This document shows, one piece after another, positions 32,417 through 43,740 of a stretch of DNA of 64,000 nt. A model generated the notes under the pieces. It ran no database searches, was not told the origin of the DNA, and saw only the letters and a list, made by a program, of their open reading frames with translations. Each line of letters begins with the position of its first letter. Position 1 is the first letter of the stretch. A program made the translations under genes and the position numbers. The stretch spans positions 159,477,335 through 159,541,334 of the forward strand of contig NC_073745.1 of the NCBI RefSeq assembly GCF_029784135.1, read 5' to 3'. Origin of the DNA: Toxorhynchites rutilus septentrionalis (Eukaryota; Arthropoda; Insecta; Diptera; Culicidae).

Positions 32417-32671
32417 GAGGGGCTTAAAATGAAAGGGGTGTAAGTGATTTGATCGATTTCTCTACATCGACTCTCTCTTTTGGTCATAGCTTAGCTGCAA
32501 ATACATTCCCAGCTGTATTTGACAATGTGGAAGATAAGTCAGAACCTCACCTATCAGTTTCTATAGCAAACTTAAATTGGAACGTTTTTGCAGTTGAGTT
32601 ATCAACTAAATAAAAAGTTGATGAAGAGAAATCGATCAAGTCACTTACAACCCTTGCATTCTGAGCCCCTC
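32417..32671. mobile_element. 255-bp palindromic MITE, copy 1
   Basis: TIRs of about 46 bases begin GAGGGGCTTAAAATGAAAGG and end in the complement form. AAAT flanks both sides. A second copy of 255 bp lies at 63066-63320, with high identity by eye. Confidence 0.93.
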
Positions 32672-33049
32672 AAATATTTAAATTTCTCCCGTTTTTCATC
32701 AGTTCTCATCATCATTAACAGTTTACTGTGATTGCTTGGTAAGTGTTTCGCAGTTGACTATAAAATATAATCAAGTGTAATGTAATTTTCGTCCAAAAAA
32801 TTACAAAATAAAGTGTTCGAAATTTGATTTAGTGTTCGAAGTTTGATTCTTATTCCCATCATTTGAAAAGCATTTTATTCGATGATTTTTTTTTATGTTT
32901 TCAATCCAATAGGTACCAAAGTAGAAAGCTTAAAAGCATACTGAACTAATTTATTAAATATATCAATCAAATAATACCTGTGCATAAAGTTTTGATCTGT
33001 TTTCTGCATCATATACCCTAAGTGTCCGAATCATAGAACGGTATATGTA
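32672..33049. other. no recognised feature
   Basis: AT-rich. A repeated GTGTTCGAARTTTGATT motif occurs at about 32812 and 32832. Confidence 0.4.
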
Positions 33050-33605
33050 AACAGATTTAAGGAGTTCTGGAACAAGATCTTTTATACGGACGTGCCGGAA
33101 ACCAATCTCTTTGAATCGGATGGAAGACAGGATGAAGGAAACCAGGATCGGTGCTCCAGGTTCAGCATTTGGTTCCCAGAGTAAAACACGGCGGTGGTAG
33201 TCAGTTGATGTATGGTATGGAACTGGAACCATGGAGTTTATCGATGGACAAGATGGCTTAATTGATCATTGATCGTTCAGAAATTGGGTCTCCCTCGTGA
33301 TTACTACTTTCAACAAAATAATGACCCGAAGCAAACTGAGCTCATCGTGCGGGAAAACCTGCTCTATAATGTACCAATCAACTCAAAACACCTCCGCAAT
33401 CACCGGACGTGAACACTATTGAGTACCTATGGTGGGAAATCAAGAACCATTCGAAGAACAAAAATCCAAGGAACAAAGCGGAACTCAAAACGACGATTAC
33501 GGAGATCTGGAACTTCCGTCTACAGTAACCAGAAATCTCGCCTCGGTGCTTGCAGGAAGTGCTGGGTGCCGACGGGGGCCATACCAAATACTAGGGGATT
33601 GATTT
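33050..33605 (+). pseudogene. Tc1-like transposase relic (DD34E type)
   Basis: Successive plus-strand frames give the pattern of a Tc1 transposase catalytic domain. A YTDVPETNLFESDGR segment (33075-33125) stands where the first catalytic motif with T-D-E-S-x-F-x-L-F is expected. A V-K-H-G-G-G-S segment follows near 33190-33210. Then comes LGLPRDYYFQQNNDPK (from about 33280), in which the second catalytic aspartate is changed to asparagine. The last part has an S-P-D-V-N-x-I-E-Y-L-W equivalent near 33395-33430, so the third acid is present in another frame. Several frameshifts separate these blocks. No TIRs were found. It is a dead fragment of an old DNA transposon. Confidence 0.8.
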
Positions 33606-35439
33606 TTGTTATCTCTTGTTATTTGCATTTAATTAATCACGAAAAACTCAAAGATAACAAAGCAGCACGAGGTGTATACTCAATTTTGGGATTGACTGTA
33701 TGTTCATGTGAGTCTATTGAAAGTTGTGCGATCTTCGAGCCAGATCGGAATCTTATTGAGTGATGCTCTAATATTCAACGTCGAAACCTGCGATCTCAAA
33801 GTTTCATCCAAATTCAGTTTTCTCCCACTAACCATGGTTACAATGAATCTATGCCGAGCATGTTCAATCTTTGTAGTTTTATTTTGTTCATTTTGAATTT
33901 TGTATAACAGTGCACAACTAAATAACAAGATTTTTGCACAATCCATCAGAGATAATATTGATGTACAGGAGATTATGTTAGGATACATTGTCTTGTTCAA
34001 TTCGTGTTGTTGACTCGACTTGAAGTCTATCATAACTGCATAAGCAACTTTCGTTACATTTCCCTCCATGACGGTATCTCGATTGTGTTTCTGGAATGCT
34101 CATCCCTGTGATCTCCCTCGGGATGTCACGGCTAGGCCCGGTGGCTCGAATGTGCTCCGTTTTTTTTGCTTTGATGAAATAAGCGTTATTGTGACATTGT
34201 TGGAATCCGAGGCATCGTGTACATTTGATATTCGATAGAGGAGCGCAAATGGAGGGAGGAAATGGAAAGGAAATAATGCTTCGTTTCGCTCCCGTTTTAT
34301 TGAATTTTCAAGCCACAGCCGACACAGAAAATGAAACAAAAGCACAATTGAGAGTTCCGGCAATAATTCTTTCCCCGTGGTTCGTGTAGGTTCCGCAGCT
34401 CCTAGCACACAGCTTCGTGTAGTTATTAAGAACGTGACATGGCAGAATTATATTTTTTCTCTTACCGTAGCATATTTTTTTTGCGCTTTCCGACTTTCTA
34501 GCTGTGTTTTGCCTTAGGAGTAACGGTTCGTTGCCGTTATCGGGTGACCTTGTTTCTCGGAAAATCAAGCTTGTCGTCAGCAGGGCGTTCCCAGGTTGTG
34601 GTAATCATTTGCGATCCGGAAACTTGGCTTGCGAATCATAATTTTATAGATTTTTGCAATGTATTCATTGGGGATGGTTTGATTGATGATGTAGAAGACG
34701 GACTTACGGAGTGAAGGTGAGGTGCATTTCTGACGAACAATTAATGTAAAATAAAAGCTGCTTTTCTTTCAAATTGGATAATGAAGACAAATCGGTGTCT
34801 TGTTCAAATTTGCATTATGGCAGCTGTGTTAAATTTATTTTAATACTTTGAAACTTGGATATTTCAATATCCAAGCTTTATGGTTTTATATCATATTTTT
34901 AATTCACAAGAAAAATATAAATAAAAAAAAACATATTCAGCACGCATCATTCAAAATATTTATATCAAATTCATATCCAAAACAGCAGATGGAGTAGTAT
35001 CTATACCATTTGTTATATTCTCTCCGATCTTTTTGCCATTGATGTATTTATGATACGGAGAAATTGGTTAACATAGTTAGAGCTAACGAAAACTTTCATA
35101 CTTTATTACAGTATATGATTGCTGTTGCGATCCGCCATAACGCCTCGAGACTCAATATCAGAATATAATCCGAGGGACTATACACTGATAATACACTGTC
35201 GGGCAATACTCGGATCAGACAGCTTCTTATTAAATGACACTAGTTTTGTTTTCGATGAATATTTTCTCCTCAATGCAGCATTAATCATGAACTGCACCAG
35301 ATATTCTGGGTATACTCGCGAATGATTAAATAATGGGTGATCGAATTGAAATTTCATTACATAAATATTTTTTGACATATAAGCTTACAAATATTATTTG
35401 TTCAGTTTTTTTTTGGTTATTTACCGCATCACGGAATTC
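33606..35439. other. no recognised feature; probably single-copy
   Basis: I see no TE similarity. 33660-34580 has balanced composition without a convincing long frame, and 34800-35440 is AT-rich. A GGATATTTCAATATCC palindrome lies at about 34857-34872. Confidence 0.4.
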
Positions 35440-37515
35440 ATAGAAATATTTATTTTATTGACCTCGCCTTCGACTTAAAATCGTACAGACTGATACTTAA
35501 ACTATGTCTCCGATTCTAGCCTTAAAAGTATATTTGTACATACAAAAATCGTGGACATAACAAAATGAGTTGAATGCTCTCTGACATGAGTTGTATGGGC
35601 CATTTTGTCTGTACCAGTTCTGTGGAATGGCAGATTGATGGCGGGAAAGCTTCGTAGAGTTCGCGCAGGGGCATTAAAGTTTATCTGTTGAAGCAGTTCA
35701 GAACAGTCGATATTTCCTTCGATAATGTCAAATACAAAGGTTTGCTGTAGCTTGAGTCGACGAGCTGACAAGATTTCCAAGCCGATGACCATACAGCGTG
35801 AAGCGTAGTCAGGCAAGTTAACAGGGTCTCTCTATGGAAGCTGTCTTAAGGCATACCGGATGAATTGCTTCTGTACTCGCTCTAGCTTGGCAGCTTGTAC
35901 TGTCCGGTATGGGGCCCATATTGGAGCTGCATACTCAAGGATGCTGCGAACCAGTGTGCAGAACAGTGTACTTGAGGGTGTACACATCCGTGAATTGAAA
36001 CGTCTGTTTTCGAATGAATCCACCATCACAAATAATTTAGCTGTGGTGGCTGAGATATGATCTTCAAATCGCAGTTTCGAGTCTATTGTGATGCCCAGAT
36101 CACGAAAAGAGTTGACCCGCTCCAACGCATTGTTGCCGATGTTGTACGAATGGTTGATTGTGTCGATCCGCCGTGAGAATGAGATCACTTTGCATTTTGA
36201 GATATTCATCGCCATACCATTTTCACGGCAACACAGCATGAGTTCGTCGATGTCGTCTTGCAGAGCCAGGCAATCGAGGACTGATGAATTCACTCGATAT
36301 AATGTGAGTTCGTCAGCATACATTTTCTTCTGCGACTTCAGTCGAAAGCATAGATCATTCACGAAAAGAATGAAAATGAATGGACCAAGCACGCTTCCTT
36401 CTGGTACACCAGACGTATTCATAAAATTTCCGGAGCAACACTGAAGCTTCACGGTTGGTGAGGTATGAATGTAGCCATTCACTTATGTGTTCTGGGAATC
36501 CCATGTGCTTCAGTTTTTCAATTAGGTAGTCATGCGGAACAGTATCGAATGCCTTAGAAAAGTCGACGTAAATGGAATCAACCTGATTTCTGTTCTCGAC
36601 TTCATCGAAAAGAACGCGGGTGTAACACATTAGATTTGTTGTCGTTGACCTGTGCTGTACAAATCCGTGTTGTTGCTCTGATATAAGCGAGTGTGCTGCT
36701 CTATGCAGTATAGCCTGAACCATGGTTTCGAAAACTATTCCAAGTGAACACAATATCGATATACCACGGTAATTTTCGACACGACGAGTGCTGCCCGATT
36801 TGTGAATCGGAACAGTTCGAGCTGCTTTCCAAATCTTCGGGAATGTCTTCTCAATAAGTGACCGATTAAAAAGACAAGCGACAGGCGAAGCCAATGAGGA
36901 GACACAATACTTAAGAAAAAGCGGTGGTAGCCCATCGACTCCAGCGCCCTTGGATACATCAATATTTTCCAGCGCTTTTTGAACTTCCTCGAGTGAAAGC
37001 GAAATTACAGGAATATTGATGTCGTACGTTGGGATATCCTGTCCTGTGACTTTCAGCGAGATAGTCCGTGTATGAAATTTCAATACTGAGAAGAGTGATA
37101 CAGTCGGTTCTCGTCTTGAAGTAGCGTTTTCTTGCATTCCGAAGCACATTGCTCATATGGCGAAGATCAGCAGTCCACCAAGGTTTTCGCATTGACACGT
37201 AAGGCTTGCGTCGCACACGTGGAACATACATATCAAGTACTTCGGAATGATGTACAGACGATCTTAAGATCACTTTAATCCAGTTTTCTTCAACTCTTCA
37301 CTGTATCTGCGGCAGTTTGCACTGACGTGTTTAGTGGTTCGGAATTCTTTCTGATAGTATGTTCGATGGATATGTACTTTCCTTGCACGTATTGACGCTG
37401 TAATTTAGCGATTTGGGGATTCCTTGAATTTATTATAGGACCATCTGGGCCACGTTTCCGGCCTCTTTTCGTTAGATTCTGATTAAAATTTTCCTCGAGA
37501 AACTTGTTCATCGTA
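35440..37515 (-). mobile_element. Jockey-group LINE, 5'-truncated
   Basis: A minus-strand reverse transcriptase relic runs to a 3' end at about 35445-35480 with AATAAAATAAATATTT. The 5' end lies near 37515, within the linker before the reverse transcriptase; no endonuclease is visible. Frameshifts lie near 36450, 35830 and 37150-37280. Confidence 0.82.
35502..37511 (-). pseudogene. Jockey-group reverse transcriptase with YADE instead of YADD
   Basis: The polymerase domain is spread over four or five minus-strand frames. The linker with KPWWTADLRHM lies at about 37180. The reverse transcriptase starts with GAGVDGLPPLFLK (about 36950), followed by NYRGISILCS (about 36765), EQQHGF with HRSTTTNL (about 36670), the catalytic YVDFSKAFD (about 36570), SGVPEGSVLGP (about 36415) and KKMYADELTLYR (about 36320). 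In the last motif the second catalytic aspartate is replaced by glutamate (GAA), which should impair catalysis. The C-terminal part continues to a region resembling the end of Jockey ORF2. A small frame at 37290-37511 probably belongs to the linker upstream. The element is dead. Confidence 0.85.
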
Positions 37516-37859
37516 GTACGAACTACATTGACGTTTATCTGGTGTGCGAGTTTAAAATCATGGAAAATACATAATTTTCAGGAGAACCACGAAATATTTT
37601 TAATTGAAGTATTCGCTCATTGATTCTTCACTTTTTTTTGGTTCGCCGACCTCTTTTCAGACAGATTTCATCTTTACATCTTTTTCGTCGAGATACTGCT
37701 CCGAAATATTTAAAATGTTGCAGAAGTGTTGCGGTGACAATACTCGACTCAAAAATTTAAATGTACTTGAATGTGGTGCGAACGCCTTGAAGGTGATTGT
37801 AAGACTATTGATGAATGTTTTCGTTTTGATAGTCAATCGACTCAACTCAGTGCCCAACA
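37516..37859. other. no recognised feature
   Basis: No repeat or coding signal is seen apart from the open frame at 37604-37990, which runs into the SINE and is not supported. Confidence 0.4.
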
Positions 37860-38080
37860 TGTGCTCGTGTAGAAACAGCCTTGTATTTCAGCCGGCCTTG
37901 GTTCGATCCCTGTTGACATCGTTTGGGCTTTTTTCCAAGCTGACGTTCAGTCTGAAAGAAAGAGATGTCTGCTCCCATACATATAAATAATTTAAAGCTT
38001 TTGAAGAAGATGCTTTTATTTGTTCATTTCTTCCTTCAACACATGAACAATATTTTTTTCTGCCGAAGATGAAATGTTTT
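37860..38080 (+). mobile_element. SINE family 2, plus strand
   Basis: A B-box-like GGTTCGATCCC lies at 37900-37910 after a CAGCCGGCC block. The body GCTGACGTTCAGTCTGA and AGAGATGTCTGCTCCCAT and the 3' part TGCTTTTATTTGTTCATTTC match the minus-strand copy at 54290-54545. The first part of the head is missing or diverged. Confidence 0.8.
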
Positions 38081-39015
38081 CTGCCTTCGCTAGTTTAGGT
38101 GTAACATTCAATTCAATTGCCACCGTGCTTCGAGGTACTTCGAGGGACCAGTTTTAAAAGTTCAGAAGCGGTAAAGCAGAAATAGCTGTATGTACTGAAG
38201 GCTTGTCAAGCACAAGAAAGTCTTAGCAAAATTCATGGAAACATATCGACTGCGATGCACATAGTGGTGGCAGTTTCAATTTTGAATATTAAAGGTCTAC
38301 AGCTACTTATTTTTATGCATAAATTACGGTTATTTCATGATATTTGTTAATTTTTATTATTTCATAAATATACAATAATGCAGAAATCAACAATTTTGTT
38401 GAGGAAATCATTTCATTGGCCGCATGTAGGACGTTACATGGCCATGTTGGACATGCATTTCAGGTTGTCTGTAAATATGTTCTTATGAATGTCTATGCAA
38501 GCCTTTCGGATGACCTCCATGTCGGCAAAACATCCATACTTCCAACATACTTTCATCGAATTATTGTAATGGTTGAGGTCTTTCTTTTCATCAAGATATC
38601 TGTCTCAGGTGTTAATCGATAAGGAACAACGCATCATACTTGGAGATGCAAACGATGATGGTTTACCTGTAACTTTAGAAAACTGGAGTATTAACGAATG
38701 TACCATTCGGTATCAGGTGGATCAATTTGTTTACGAACTCTTAATAACAAATTATTATTAAGTTCATCTTTCGCTTCCGTAAGCAGATTTTCTATTCTGA
38801 GTGTGTCAATGTTCTTAAAGAAAGCATCACATCTCAACACCGGGCACAAAAGACTGTACTAGTGTCGATTCTGTTATAATTTCTCAACTATGTCTTTCTA
38901 TTTTGTTCTGCTGAGTTTTTGATCATCAGTCAACGACGTTAACAGTCCTTTCGAAGACGGAACGAGGCGTTAACGGTCCTTTCGAAAGGCAAAATTTGCA
39001 ATAAACTGAGGATTT
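38081..39015. other. no recognised gene; short GTCCTTTCGAA duplication
   Basis: CGTTAACRGTCCTTTCGAA occurs twice at about 38938 and 38972. The open frames at 38416 and 38573 are short and not supported. Confidence 0.4.
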
Positions 39016-39180
39016 TGACGTAGGACTTCGTTTAACCTTTCAATATAGGGGCCCATTTCAATATTTTGGTGTGAAAAAGTGTTCAGTTTTTGAACGCTAA
39101 TGCCTCCTCAATTAATGAACGGATTTTGTTTCCAAATACACATACTGTTAGGAAATATCCTCAGCAATTGTTTATATGCT
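39016..39180 (+). mobile_element. fragment with the TTTTGACGTAGGAC end
   Basis: The end TTTTGACGTAGGACTTCG matches the outer end of the 17894-18766 element and related repeats. A right-hand partner is not seen. Confidence 0.5.
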
Positions 39181-39444
39181 ACACATTACGGGTTTTCAGC
39201 TCATATAAAGTTCAAATTGATGAAAAATTGGAAGAAAGAATTCCCTACTTTCCCTTACATTTTGTATGCGCTCCCGCAGCAAACAGTTATTCATTACAAG
39301 CAACCACGGGTACGGGCGAAACGTATGGACAAGGTGAAGGAGGGAGACAAAAAAAAGATTATAAATAAATATAGGCGGCCGCTACAACGTTAACTATATG
39401 GCTATATAAAGTGAGCGATGGTGGGGCTCGGCCACATTCTATGA

Positions 39445-39666
39445 TCGGACGCCAAGCAGGAAAGACGCTATCTTGAAATTGAATTTCATCATAAGAGATT
39501 GCTGCATTTGCCGGGGATGTATGCGGTGCGATACCGCAAGAGTGAGAGACAGGAGTTTCAATGGGATGTGGAACAGGAGACCCTTCGAAGTGTGTTAAAA
39601 GCGGTGGAAGCGTCGCGCCGGGTGAATGAGTGGCTAATCGCTTTGATAGACTACTGGAGTTTTTAA
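39445..39666 (+). pseudogene. unassigned coding-like relic, 73 codons
   Basis: This open frame begins after a stop at 39442-39444 and ends with TAA at 39664-39666. It encodes charged, non-repetitive sequence, for example FHHKRLLHLPGMYAVRYRKS and, near the end, ASRRVNEWLIALIDYWSF. Codon and residue use look protein-like although no ATG opens it, so it may be a 3' exon or a truncated TE protein. It is next to, and upstream of, the repeat at 39.7 kb. I do not recognise a family and assign no function. Confidence 0.35.
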
Positions 39667-39699
39667 ACGGTTTTATTTAGATGTGACATATTTGTATGT

Positions 39700-39935
39700 T
39701 TGTACGCTACAAAATGGCGGATTACATATTTTCTCAAATCCTCTTAAATATGGGTATCAAATGGAAGAGATTGACTAGTAGAACACAGTTATTTATAGAA
39801 AATGCAAATCCAAAATGGCCGCCACCACAAAATGGCGGATTACATATTCTTTCTAAACCCCTTCAATATGAGTATCAAATGAAGGAGTTGACTATTAGAA
39901 CACAGTTATTCATGAGGAGTGCGAAGCCCAATTAT
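39700..39935 (+). repeat. two-unit repeat with AAAATGGCGGATTACATAT
   Basis: AAAATGGCGGATTACATATT occurs at about 39711 and 39831, each followed by CTTMAATATGRGTATCAAATG and AGAACACAGTTATT. A reverse copy of part of it is at 2655-2745. Confidence 0.85.
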
Positions 39936-40192
39936 ATCACGATACTAGACGGTAAATTCCTATTACGATATGCTTGCCATCAAGTATGTGTTCGTTGCCG
40001 GCTGAACAATAACCCCTGCAACATTTGCACCGCACGACAAATTTTGATTATTTCGTATTTGAATCTAAACGTTTGAGTGTTTTCTGAGTGCTGAGGTTTT
40101 ATTTTATCCTTTGATTTTTTTCTGGAATTTTGTACATGAAAAGTTGATCACTCTGGGATCTGTGCTCTATGATATTCGAATAATGGACACCC

Positions 40193-40255
40193 CTTGGTGT
40201 AGTCCTACGTCTCTCCGGTTATGTCCCCGACATTACCCACCCGTCTTTTTTTTTA
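40193..40255. repeat. dispersed repeat shared with 19020-19085
   Basis: Contains GTAGTCCTACGTCTCTCCGG and GACATTACCCAC followed by a T run. Confidence 0.75.
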
Positions 40256-40548
40256 TTAAACAATGGTCTGAATACAGAAATTTCCCTGAAAATTGACACG
40301 TTGAGCCCCGTATCGGTCCCTAGGAACTGACGTTGAGCTTTTTCGTTAGAAAAACGTTGATCACTGGGACTGACAATTACAAAATAAGGATATATATATA
40401 TAAAAACATGACCATCGTCTTTTCATACAATAAATATCTTTGGGGGCGGAGACCGACAGTGATATTGTGCAAATGGTCTTGATGCGGGCTGAATGGAAAG
40501 CATAGCAAGAATAATTTACGGCTCAACGTGTTAATTGAGAGCTAGTTC

Positions 40549-41193
40549 GATGCTATACGTAGAACCGTATTTCACGTCACAAAATGCCCATTTTTCTTTC
40601 CAGTTTGGAAATCAGATTCGCCGCGATTACATGCGTTCCATTATGGCGTGACTTATTTCGGATCTAAAAATCTTTCTGACAGAAAAGGTATTCTGGAACG
40701 ACATTTGTCACTCAACAGTCTCGATTCATTTGATACTCCAGCGGGGAAAAGTGAGACTTACCCATGTACGTCATCACATTTTATTGTTTCAACGCGTTTT
40801 CAAATATTAGTGGATAATGGAGAACGAATCATCATTCCTATTGTGCCCTCAGATAAACTGTTACTAGCCTTCCGTCGTGGCGACGGGGGGCTATCCGCCC
40901 TCATACCACCAGGGAATCCAGAAGACTCCGGATCAACAAACGGAATAGACGACATCTTCACGGAACGGAGCCTCCCCAAATGGGGAAACGTAAACGGTGA
41001 CTACGGTCAAGTACAATTTCTATTTCTAAGTGGTGTCGAAGGTACTTTCCAAAAGGCCGTCCGAAATCCGTTAATCCGAGGAGAATTCCCTTCGTGCAAA
41101 AGTCGATGGATGCATGGATGCCGTAAAATGAAGGGGCCTCGTACTTCCTGGAGCTACAGAATAAGAGACATATTACAGTCCTTAAAAAGATGA
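40549..41193 (+). CDS. unassigned open frame, 215 codons (no ATG at its start)
   Basis: The frame opens after a TAG at 40543-40545 and closes with TGA at 41191-41193. A T/C-rich tract ending TTTCCAG at 40595-40603 could be a splice acceptor, which would make this an exon. The sequence is mixed and charged, with an FQILVDNGERIIIPIVPSDK segment and then a D-G-G-L-S-A-L-I-P-P-G stretch (about 40886-40916) and G-N-V-N-G-D-Y (about 40986-41006). These reminded me of the Maelstrom domain, a piRNA-pathway RNase-H-like fold, but I could not test this and the cysteine/histidine pattern is not clearly there. It may equally be an endogenous viral or TE fragment. A second open frame follows at 41449. Confidence 0.4.
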   Translation, partial: DAIRRTVFHVTKCPFFFPVWKSDSPRLHAFHYGVTYFGSKNLSDRKGILERHLSLNSLDSFDTPAGKSETYPCTSSHFIVSTRFQILVDNGERIIIPIVPSDKLLLAFRRGDGGLSALIPPGNPEDSGSTNGIDDIFTERSLPKWGNVNGDYGQVQFLFLSGVEGTFQKAVRNPLIRGEFPSCKSRWMHGCRKMKGPRTSWSYRIRDILQSLKR

Positions 41194-41448
41194 CCAACTT
41201 ACAAGATTGAACTGAGATCAGAATGCAATCTTGGAGCATGCCATATTAACTATTTGCGGTCGCTAGTCTGCTCTCAGCCACCTACTTTTTTTTTGCCGTT
41301 CTGGTCGTTTGTCTGCTCTCAGCCACCACATCAAGGAATCATACTAATCTTATACTTGATTCAGCTATGTACCAATTTAGACTTTTCTTAACAAATTTTA
41401 ATGTCTGGTGAACCTGTTCACGAGTTAATATGGTGTTTCTATGAATAA
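41194..41448. repeat. short direct duplication TCTGCTCTCAGCCACC
   Basis: The copies lie at about 41268 and 41312, each preceded by GGTCG. No coding signal is seen. Confidence 0.7.
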
Positions 41449-41751
41449 TTGCTATTCAGTATAAACGAAAGATTATTATCTTGGAAATATAAGAGGATAG
41501 TCGCGACGCTGAATAGCTACGATACATCGGATACATTAGTTATAGTAAAAAGGATGAAACGAGGCGGCATCGTCTACGTTAGTAATCCAAATTTTATTTC
41601 GAATCACGACATGAATAGGGGAAAAATGTCTATGAAAGTTAATGGAATGGCTTGTAGGTTCATTGCCTTCATCCGGGAGACTTTCAACCGCAGGCTGGTT
41701 TGTAAGACTTGTAGGTTATCCTCGTGTGATATACACGAAGGAGAATTATAA
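41449..41751 (+). CDS. unassigned open frame, 100 codons
   Basis: It lies 255 bp after the 40549-41193 frame on the same strand and is in a different frame. The start is a TTG codon; no ATG context is convincing. The protein has a K-R-M-K-R-G-G-I-V-Y-V stretch and near the end C-K-T-C-R-L-S-S-C-D, a close cysteine cluster. It might be a downstream exon of the same gene or relic. Between the two frames lie two copies of a TCTGCTCTCAGCCACC segment. I assign no function. Confidence 0.3.
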   Translation: MLFSINERLLSWKYKRIVATLNSYDTSDTLVIVKRMKRGGIVYVSNPNFISNHDMNRGKMSMKVNGMACRFIAFIRETFNRRLVCKTCRLSSCDIHEGEL

Positions 41752-42021
41752 AATATAAGTTTGAAATAAAAACACATCGTTTAGTAAATGCATATTTAAC
41801 ACTGAACCTAGCGATGTTTCATGTATACCTACTCCTACCACAGCTGGTCAAGTGACCCTTTATGAATAGTTAGTGAACAAGTACTCGATTTACATTTTAG
41901 GACAACAATTGTTAGCAAAATAATGAAAAAAAAAAAGATCGGTTACTGTTTGCTCGCTTGGATAGTCAGCAATACAATTAATTCTAATCATTCACTGTTC
42001 ATTCACAGATACAACAAAATA

Positions 42022-43740
42022 TATAGGGGAAGTGGGGGCATAGTGGTCACCCTAAGAAATAAGCCCATTTCCGGAGTCCACATACCACTTCAATTCGCGT
42101 TTTTCGAAGAATATTAAAGTTCAACTCATTGTTGTTCAAGATAGCTAACGGCTTTTACAATAAAAATTCAAAATAGTACATTTTTCATCATTAGAAAAAA
42201 GGTGAAAAATCGAACATTTATTTTGCTTGGAGGTAAAGTGGTCACCTAGTGGGGGCAAAGTGGTCACTCTAACATATCAAGCTAAATGGGATAGATTTAT
42301 GCGTTTTTTTTCGTCCAAATTTGCTCAAATCATATTTGATATAGTAGGTACATGTATGAAATAAGCTCGGCCTATTCACCTATAGTCCCAATTGAAATTT
42401 TCTCATGCTTACAAAAATGTAGTAAGAAACACATAACGTTCCGCATAATGAGGCTTAATTTAGTTGAAGTGACATATTTTCCTAGGGTCCGAACCACAAA
42501 AGAATGAAGAGGTTTCCTTTGTGGTTTGGACCCTATAGTTATACTACCAAACAAGCAGGTGACCATTTTGCCCCCCATGACCGATTTGCCCCCACTACCC
42601 CTATCACTGCATGTATCATGTAAGATTATGAAAGCTAAATAAGATCTGTTTTTTTCTTGTGAGTTTTAACACTAAACCCACCACGAGGGGTCCAATGACC
42701 CATTTTAAACTTTTAGTCGAAATTTTGTTTCAAATTACATTGTCACAACATAATTTGCCTACACTACTTTTCTTAAAACATACATCGAATGTATTTTTCA
42801 GTGTTTACTCCTCTCTTGTTATTTTTTCTTTTTTACTAAGAAAAAAAGGTAATCTACCGTAACTACTGCAACATTCGATCCGTGCAAACATTCATATGAT
42901 TTCAGAAAAAATTGTATGTGTGGTTGTGATACAAAACCATTGCATTGAACATTTTTGTTATTGCTTTGCTATTTTTGCATTTGCTATAATTGGTCATGGG
43001 GGGGCAAAGTGGTCACCTGCTTGTTCGGTAGTATAACTATTGACTGTAGATACCGTATTGATAATCACCTTATGTTTGAAGCATTTAATGACTTTTGAGT
43101 CACCCTGTACTTCAGCAGAGCTGTCGCATCTCATAATATAAATAAAAACAAAAATTGCTCTCTTGAAAGCCATGAGGCCGCAGTTCTGTGCGCATGGTAT
43201 ATATGGATTTATCGCAAAATTTAATTTATTCAATCTGATTTATTGGACAAATCACATTCTGCTCTTGAAGAGGATCCTTTTTTGACATGAACCCTGGATA
43301 AATATGCCACTCCAACCAAACCAAGCCTCATTATGCGGAACGTTATGTGTTTCTTACTACGTTTTTGTATGCATGAGAAAATTTCAATTGAGACTCTAGG
43401 TGAATAGGCCAAACTTATTTCATACATGTACCTACTACATCAAATATGATTTGAACAAATTTGGACGCAAAAAACGCATAAATCTATTATATTTAGCTTG
43501 ATATGTGCGAGTGACCACTTTGCCCCCACTAGGTGACCACTTTACCTCCAAACACAAAAAAGTTGGATTTTTCATCTTTTTTTCTAATGATTAAAAGTGT
43601 ACTATTTTGAATTTTTATAGCAAAAGCCGTTTTCTATCTTGAACAGCAATGAGTTGAACTATAATATTCTTCGAAAAACGGAAATTGAAGCGGTCTGTGG
43701 ACGCTAGAAATGGGCTTATACCTTTGGGTTCCCCTATATG
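42022..43740. mobile_element. 1.7-kb foldback transposon, AGTGGTCACC family
   Basis: Left arm (42022 to about 42470) and right arm (about 43310-43740) are inverted copies, starting TATAGGGGAA at each tip. Shared blocks include GGGGGCAAAGTGGTCAC, AGCTAAATGGGATAG-like sequence, AATATGATTTGA-like sequence and AAATTTCAATTGAGAC-like sequence. A second inverted pair lies inside (42535-42600 versus 42990-43045). No transposase is visible. TA is at both tips. Confidence 0.9.
42485..42534. repeat. perfect-like hairpin inside the foldback arm
   Basis: GGGTCCGAACCACAAA and TTTGTGGTTTGGACCC face each other across about 17 bases. Confidence 0.85.

Noticed and set aside
35432..37347. CGGAATTC (35432-35439 and 37340-37347) as target duplication of the Jockey-group LINE
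   Set aside because: LINE-like linker sequence appears to continue beyond 37347, and an 8-base match at this distance can be chance.
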